A DNA stretch of 7,893 nucleotides from a bacterium (lineage in GTDB: Bacteria; BMS3Abin14): NCBI GenBank assembly GCA_022865845.1, contig JALHUC010000337.1:1-7893 (forward strand), in the 5' to 3' direction. Positions 4,779 through 7,893 of this stretch are shown in pieces (the first letter of the stretch is position 1; every line of letters begins with the position of its first letter). The translations under genes and the position numbers were made by a program. The notes under the pieces are model-generated. The model ran no database searches, was not told the origin of the DNA, and saw nothing but the letters and a program-made list of their open reading frames with translations.

Positions 4779-4954
4779 GTTTCTAGTGTCTGGTATCTGG
4801 TGTCTAGAGATAAACTAAAAATCCGAAGAGACTTCTATGCCCCTCCGTCAACTCCGTGCTTAAACAATCAGCTGCACAGGAATAGTCCTGTTTTTTATTT
4901 TTCCACCTCCGTGCCCTCGCGTCACTGAATCTGTTTTTTCCAGACACTAGAAAC
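4779..4954. repeat. 15-bp perfect inverted repeat bounding a 146-base gene-free block
   Basis: GTTTCTAGTGTCTGG (4779-4793) is the exact reverse complement of CCAGACACTAGAAAC (4940-4954). The left arm continues as heptamers TCTAGTG, TCTGGTA, TCTGGTG, TCTAGAG (4782-4809). The right arm continues to 4970 and, read on the minus strand, gives TCTAGCG, TCTGGTT, TCTAGTG, TCTGGAA. Between the arms are two copies of CTCCGTGC (4852-4859 and 4907-4914) and a terminator-like hairpin. There is no open frame worth calling and no transposase. Confidence 0.8.
4876..4902 (+). terminator. Candidate rho-independent terminator on the plus strand
   Basis: ACAGGA (4876-4881), loop ATAG, TCCTGT (4886-4891), then TTTTTATTTTT to 4902. 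The orientation is plus, so it would end transcripts reading rightward, possibly from the methyltransferase through the antisense strand of the small membrane gene, before they meet the leftward receiver gene. The stem is only 6 bp, so strength is uncertain. Confidence 0.45.
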
Positions 4955-4998
4955 CAGACGCTAGACACTGTGGCCAGATGGATCTTTACAGGCCACAC

Positions 4999-5358
4999 CT
5001 ACGCTGCCGCAGCGAACCCCTCAATATCCTGGACGTTAAACGGTTTGCGCAGGAACCCGTCAACACCCAGCTTCTGGATTTCGTCCCCCAACAGGTACGC
5101 TTCCGCGGCGGTAATGATCACTACCCTTGAAGCAAGTTTCATCTGCCGGATCTCGCGGAGCAGCTGGATCCCATTATATCCGGGCATGAACATATCGAGG
5201 AAAATAAGATCGGGCACCATGAAGTTGAGTACCTCAAGGGCTCGATAAGCATTCGTCGCCGGGATCACCTCATAATCCTCGGAAAGAAGAATTTCCAGGG
5301 CATCGACTAACGCCTCGTTATCATCCACTACCAATATAACCTTTTTTCCCTTATCCAT
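4999..5358 (-). CDS. Stand-alone response-regulator receiver domain (CheY-like)
   Basis: A 119-residue single REC domain with no output domain. All conserved positions are present: the acidic pair Asp12-Asp13 (VILVVDDNE), phospho-acceptor Asp55 in LIFLDMFMPG, Thr83 in VVIITAAE, and Lys105 in FLRKPF. Cytosolic; it should accept phosphate from a histidine kinase and pass the signal by protein contact. The kinase gene just upstream on the same strand is the obvious donor candidate. The start is firm: AAGGAGG (5369-5363) lies four bases before the ATG. The 237-base gap to the kinase gene and a possible sigma-54 element suggest it can be transcribed separately. The protein ends soon after helix 5 with a run of alanines. 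Confidence 0.92.
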   Translation of the reverse strand: MDKGKKVILVVDDNEALVDALEILLSEDYEVIPATNAYRALEVLNFMVPDLIFLDMFMPGYNGIQLLREIRQMKLASRVVIITAAEAYLLGDEIQKLGVDGFLRKPFNVQDIEGFAAAA

Positions 5359-5423
5359 AACGCCTCCTTCGGCTGGATCACATTTACAGTTATCTCCTCG
5401 TTATTTCTTTCTGAACTGTTTCT

Positions 5424-5440
5424 AGCAAGATTCAAACCAA
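5424..5440 (-). promoter_or_regulatory. Possible sigma-54 (-24/-12) promoter of the receiver gene
   Basis: The minus strand reads TTGGTTTGAATCTTGCT (5440-5424). The invariant GG (5438-5437) and GC (5426-5425) are separated by exactly 10 bases and the -12 half TTGCT matches well. The CAC after the GG is replaced by TTT, which weakens the call. Transcription would start near 5413, giving a leader of about 55 bases. An enhancer site was not identified. The gap also holds an imperfect hairpin (5532-5555) following the kinase gene, without a T-run. Confidence 0.35.
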
Positions 5441-5595
5441 CCCCGGAAGAGTGTGAAAAAACTTATACTGGCTCCCAAACAGGCCCATTTTTATTCCCGG
5501 TTACATTTTTAAGTGCTGCCTGGCGGCAACAGGGTGTACATGATTGTGTGCACCCGACACCCGCCCCAATCGACCCCCCTGCCTGCTCACCTGAT

Positions 5596-7413
5596 TCAGG
5601 AGGACGGAAGGCTGATCGTGAAAGCGGTGCCTTGAGCCCTTTCACTCTGGACCCGAACATCGCCCCCCTGATCCTCGATGATCTTGTTGGTTACAGCAAG
5701 ACCGAGGCCGGTTCCTTTCTCCTTGCTGGTGAAAAACGGATTGAAGATATCGTCCACTTGTTCAGCGGGGATACCAGGCCCGGTATCCGTAACCGTTATT
5801 TCAACCATATCTTTTCCATCCGCGGTAGCCACGGAAATGGTATCGATTGTCAGAAACCCACCGGCCGGCATTGCCTGGATCGCATTGAGTACAACATTGT
5901 GCACAGCCCGGACGAGATAGGATTCATCCGCAAGCACTTCGTGCCCGGCCTCTTTGTTCAAGCAGCTGACCTGGACATTACGTTTATCAATCTCCGGTTC
6001 CAGGGATTCAAGGACATGGTCGATAACATCGTATGCTTTCAGGGCATTGATCCTTAACCTTGGCTTTCTGACCAGGTCGAGGAGATCCTCAAGCAGCCCA
6101 TTCACCCTGTCGAGTTCTTTGGGAACGATTCTGTTAAATTTATCTCGGAACTCCTCTTTCTCGTACTTTCCCGGGAACATCTGAACGAAAGCCCTCACCG
6201 CTGTTAATGGGTTCTTAATTTCATGGGCAAGGCCCGCAGCCAGGGTACCCATGGCCGCGAGTCGGTCTGCGCGTCTGACCCTATCCTCGAGGGCCTTCTT
6301 CTCAGTCAGGTCATCAAAGAGAACAAGAAGGCCCATGGCCAGCCCACCCACCTCTATTATCGGGGAAGTGGTAAGTTCCACGATAAGCGGAACACCAGCC
6401 ACTGTAAGTTGAAGTTCCCTGCCTGAGACTGTCCCACCGTTGACAAACCCCTCCCTCGCAAAGTGGCTGATCTCGTGGTCCCTTCCCCACACTGAATCGG
6501 GTGATTTTCCCAGAACCTCGTCCGAGGTGACTGCGAGGATCTCCTCAGCTTTTCTGTTAAACGTTACGATCCTGCCCGTTTCATCGAGGGTCATCAAACC
6601 GTTGGTTATGGAGAGGATGATAAGGTCACTGAAATGTTTCAGATCCCTTATTTCCTTCAGGTTAGCCTCGAGGGCCTCCCTTCCTTCCTTGATCCTGGAG
6701 ACCATCTGCTGGAAATTTTCAGCCAGGTCCTGAACCTCATCACCTGTACTGATACTCAGATCTACATCATATTTTCCTTCAGAAACCTCAACCGTCGCGT
6801 TGACCAGGTCCTTTAAAGGCACCGTGATCCTTCTGGTAAAGGTTGCCGCCAGCACCCACCCTAAAAAAGCCCCAATAAGACCCAGCAGGAAGATGAACAC
6901 CCTTGTCCGCTGAATCTCAAGATACATCCGGTCCAGCTTGAGTCCCAGACGAACCGAACCCCAGCGGGCTCCGCTCCCAGGCATGGTGACAGCCGTCAGA
7001 ATATCAAAGCCCCGTCGGTCATAATCCGAAACGAGACCAACAACTACAGAAGTTTCCACGCCTTTCAGATCCTTTTCATTTAAAGGGGGGAAGGCTTTTT
7101 CAACATCCGGTTTTCCCTGGCCGGAAAATGCCGCTACAGTCCCCTCCTTGTCGTAAAGGACTACGTACGCAATCTCAGGATCCCGGGCCGCCTCTTCAGC
7201 ATTCTGCTCCAGGGCAACGTAGTTATAGTTGTAAAAGTCGTTGGAGGAGGAGGCGGCGATGCCTGCCGCAAGGGCGATCCCTGTGCGTTTGGCCTGGAGA
7301 AGCATCTCTGTGGACATCTGGCGGGAAACCAGCCACCCGACCAGGGCAACAACTAGGACGATGGTTATCCCGAACAGGAGGGTCAGTCTGCGTTGTATGG
7401 TCGTGCGGCCCAT
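5596..7413 (-). CDS. Membrane sensor histidine kinase, HAMP-PAS-HisKA-HATPase (NtrB/AtoS-like)
   Basis: A 605-residue inner-membrane kinase. Helix 1 is about 11-30, followed by an extracytoplasmic sensor of about 140 residues with a Cache-like strand (EIAYVVLYDKEGTVAAF, 80-96). Helix 2 is about 172-191, HAMP about 192-245 and PAS about 260-370 (NGLMTLDETGRIVTFNRKAEEIL). HisKA is about 380-450 with phospho-acceptor His397 in GLAHEIKNPL. The HATPase domain has the N box Asn510 (VVLNAIQAM), G1 DTGPGIP (543-549), F box NPFFTSK and G2 GTGLGL (567-572). All catalytic motifs are intact. It starts 13 bases after the stop of the solute-binding protein gene with no visible Shine-Dalgarno site, which points to translational coupling. 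Its probable targets are the nearby receiver or an unlinked NtrC-like regulator. The ligand is unknown. Confidence 0.94.
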   Translation of the reverse strand: MGRTTIQRRLTLLFGITIVLVVALVGWLVSRQMSTEMLLQAKRTGIALAAGIAASSSNDFYNYNYVALEQNAEEAARDPEIAYVVLYDKEGTVAAFSGQGKPDVEKAFPPLNEKDLKGVETSVVVGLVSDYDRRGFDILTAVTMPGSGARWGSVRLGLKLDRMYLEIQRTRVFIFLLGLIGAFLGWVLAATFTRRITVPLKDLVNATVEVSEGKYDVDLSISTGDEVQDLAENFQQMVSRIKEGREALEANLKEIRDLKHFSDLIILSITNGLMTLDETGRIVTFNRKAEEILAVTSDEVLGKSPDSVWGRDHEISHFAREGFVNGGTVSGRELQLTVAGVPLIVELTTSPIIEVGGLAMGLLVLFDDLTEKKALEDRVRRADRLAAMGTLAAGLAHEIKNPLTAVRAFVQMFPGKYEKEEFRDKFNRIVPKELDRVNGLLEDLLDLVRKPRLRINALKAYDVIDHVLESLEPEIDKRNVQVSCLNKEAGHEVLADESYLVRAVHNVVLNAIQAMPAGGFLTIDTISVATADGKDMVEITVTDTGPGIPAEQVDDIFNPFFTSKEKGTGLGLAVTNKIIEDQGGDVRVQSERAQGTAFTISLPSS

Positions 7414-7426
7414 TGGCGTGCCGCTA

Positions 7427-7893
7427 TCAGGGACCGTCAGCCAAGGTGACCTTGTTCAGGGGAAGGTATGGGGTACCGGTAGCGGGAAGATCGATGTTCC
7501 GCACGTTCTTTTGAAAAGCTACCTGTGTTGATAAAAAGATGACCGGAATGAGAGGCATTTCGTCGAGAACCTTTCGCTCGGCCTCTCGATACAGGGTCAT
7601 GCGTTTCACCTGGTCCGTTTCGCCCCTGGCCTTTCCGATGAGTGAGTCAACCTCCATATTTCCATAGCCCGTGAAGTTGTGGGAACCTCCAGTTTCCACA
7701 ATACTGGGCATCAGGTCATCGGGGTCAGGAACATCGGCATGGATAGCGTAACGGTAGAGGTCATACCGGCCTTCCTCGATACCCTTTTTGAACTCCTCCC
7801 AGGTTTCTACGAAAACAGGCTTCAGCACGATCCCCAGGGCGGCCAGACTCTGTCGGTACATCTCCAGCTCTTTTTTGGCTACTTCAGAGTGGG
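7427..7893 (-). CDS. Family-5 extracellular solute-binding protein, C-terminal part (5' end outside window)
   Basis: The frame is open to the window edge; the ATG at 7861 is internal (preceding codons read HSEVAKKELE). About 154 residues are visible, the end of a protein normally near 500 residues. LEMYRQSLAALGIVLKPVFVETWEEFKKGIEEGRYDLYRYAIHADVPDPDDLMPSI is characteristic of periplasmic peptide/nickel-type binding proteins (DppA/OppA/NikA superfamily). Also typical are the NFTGYGNMEVDSLIGKAR stretch, REAERKVLDEMPLIPVIF and the terminal NIDLPATG. The N-terminal signal or lipobox would lie right of the window, so export is inferred from the family. It directly precedes a histidine kinase gene (13-base gap), so it may present ligand to that kinase instead of, or as well as, feeding a transporter. 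No transporter gene is visible on this side. Ligand unknown. Confidence 0.9.
   Translation of the reverse strand, partial: HSEVAKKELEMYRQSLAALGIVLKPVFVETWEEFKKGIEEGRYDLYRYAIHADVPDPDDLMPSIVETGGSHNFTGYGNMEVDSLIGKARGETDQVKRMTLYREAERKVLDEMPLIPVIFLSTQVAFQKNVRNIDLPATGTPYLPLNKVTLADGP

Noticed and set aside
5548..6057. 169-codon plus-strand open frame
   Set aside because: It is antisense to the catalytic half of the histidine kinase, whose HisKA and HATPase motifs are intact.
7128..7514. 128-codon plus-strand open frame
   Set aside because: It is antisense to the kinase N-terminus and the end of the binding protein; composition is Arg/Gly/Pro/Ser-rich with no domain.

Overview
The window is 7.9 kb of a bacterial chromosome with moderate GC content, good AGGAGG-type ribosome binding sites and gaps full of short repeats. 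The gene set suggests a Gram-negative, probably a Desulfobacterota ('deltaproteobacteria')-like organism or a neighbouring environmental lineage. It includes a GldG-like ABC auxiliary protein, an NtrB/AtoS-style membrane histidine kinase, a CPXX-type methyltransferase and a small cysteine protein of a kind I associate with that group. The lineage is an inference from family resemblance, not a measurement.

Layout from left to right. (1) 1-598, plus strand: C-terminal part of a GldG-like ABC-transporter auxiliary protein, truncated by the window edge. (2) 599-961: a repeat-rich gap. (3) 2676-962, minus strand: a two-gene operon of a CPA2-type cation/proton antiporter and a soluble protein with two CBS domains, joined by an ATGA overlap. 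(4) 2903-3394, plus strand: a free-standing FtsH-like (M41) metallopeptidase domain without an AAA ATPase. (5) 3639-3415, minus strand: a 74-residue cysteine-containing small protein, probably started at TTG. (6) 3901-4473, plus strand: a class I SAM-dependent methyltransferase. (7) 4761-4525, minus strand: a small two-helix membrane protein. (8) 7893-4999, minus strand: the end of a family-5 (peptide/nickel type) solute-binding protein, then a 605-residue sensor histidine kinase only 13 bases after it, then, beyond a 237-base gap, a stand-alone CheY-like receiver.

How the genes may work together. The binding protein, kinase and receiver look like a signalling unit: ligand binding outside, HAMP-PAS-HisKA-HATPase kinase in the membrane, and a receiver with no output domain. 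The antiporter and CBS protein look like an ion-homeostasis pair in which the CBS protein could gate the antiporter by nucleotide binding. The genes between them are single-gene units in alternating orientation.

The most unusual feature is the intergenic DNA. Nearly every gap between 860 and 4970 carries a short tract of imperfect tandem words with a 7-base period. The words differ between gaps but some are shared: a 24-base match flanks the antiporter operon, and an 11-base word occurs five times exactly, in both orientations, around the methyltransferase and the small membrane gene. Two of these tracts, and an 8-base tandem repeat behind the GldG-like gene, supply the stop codon of the neighbouring gene. 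I see no rRNA, tRNA, CRISPR array, transposase or integrase, and no well-supported new multi-gene system.
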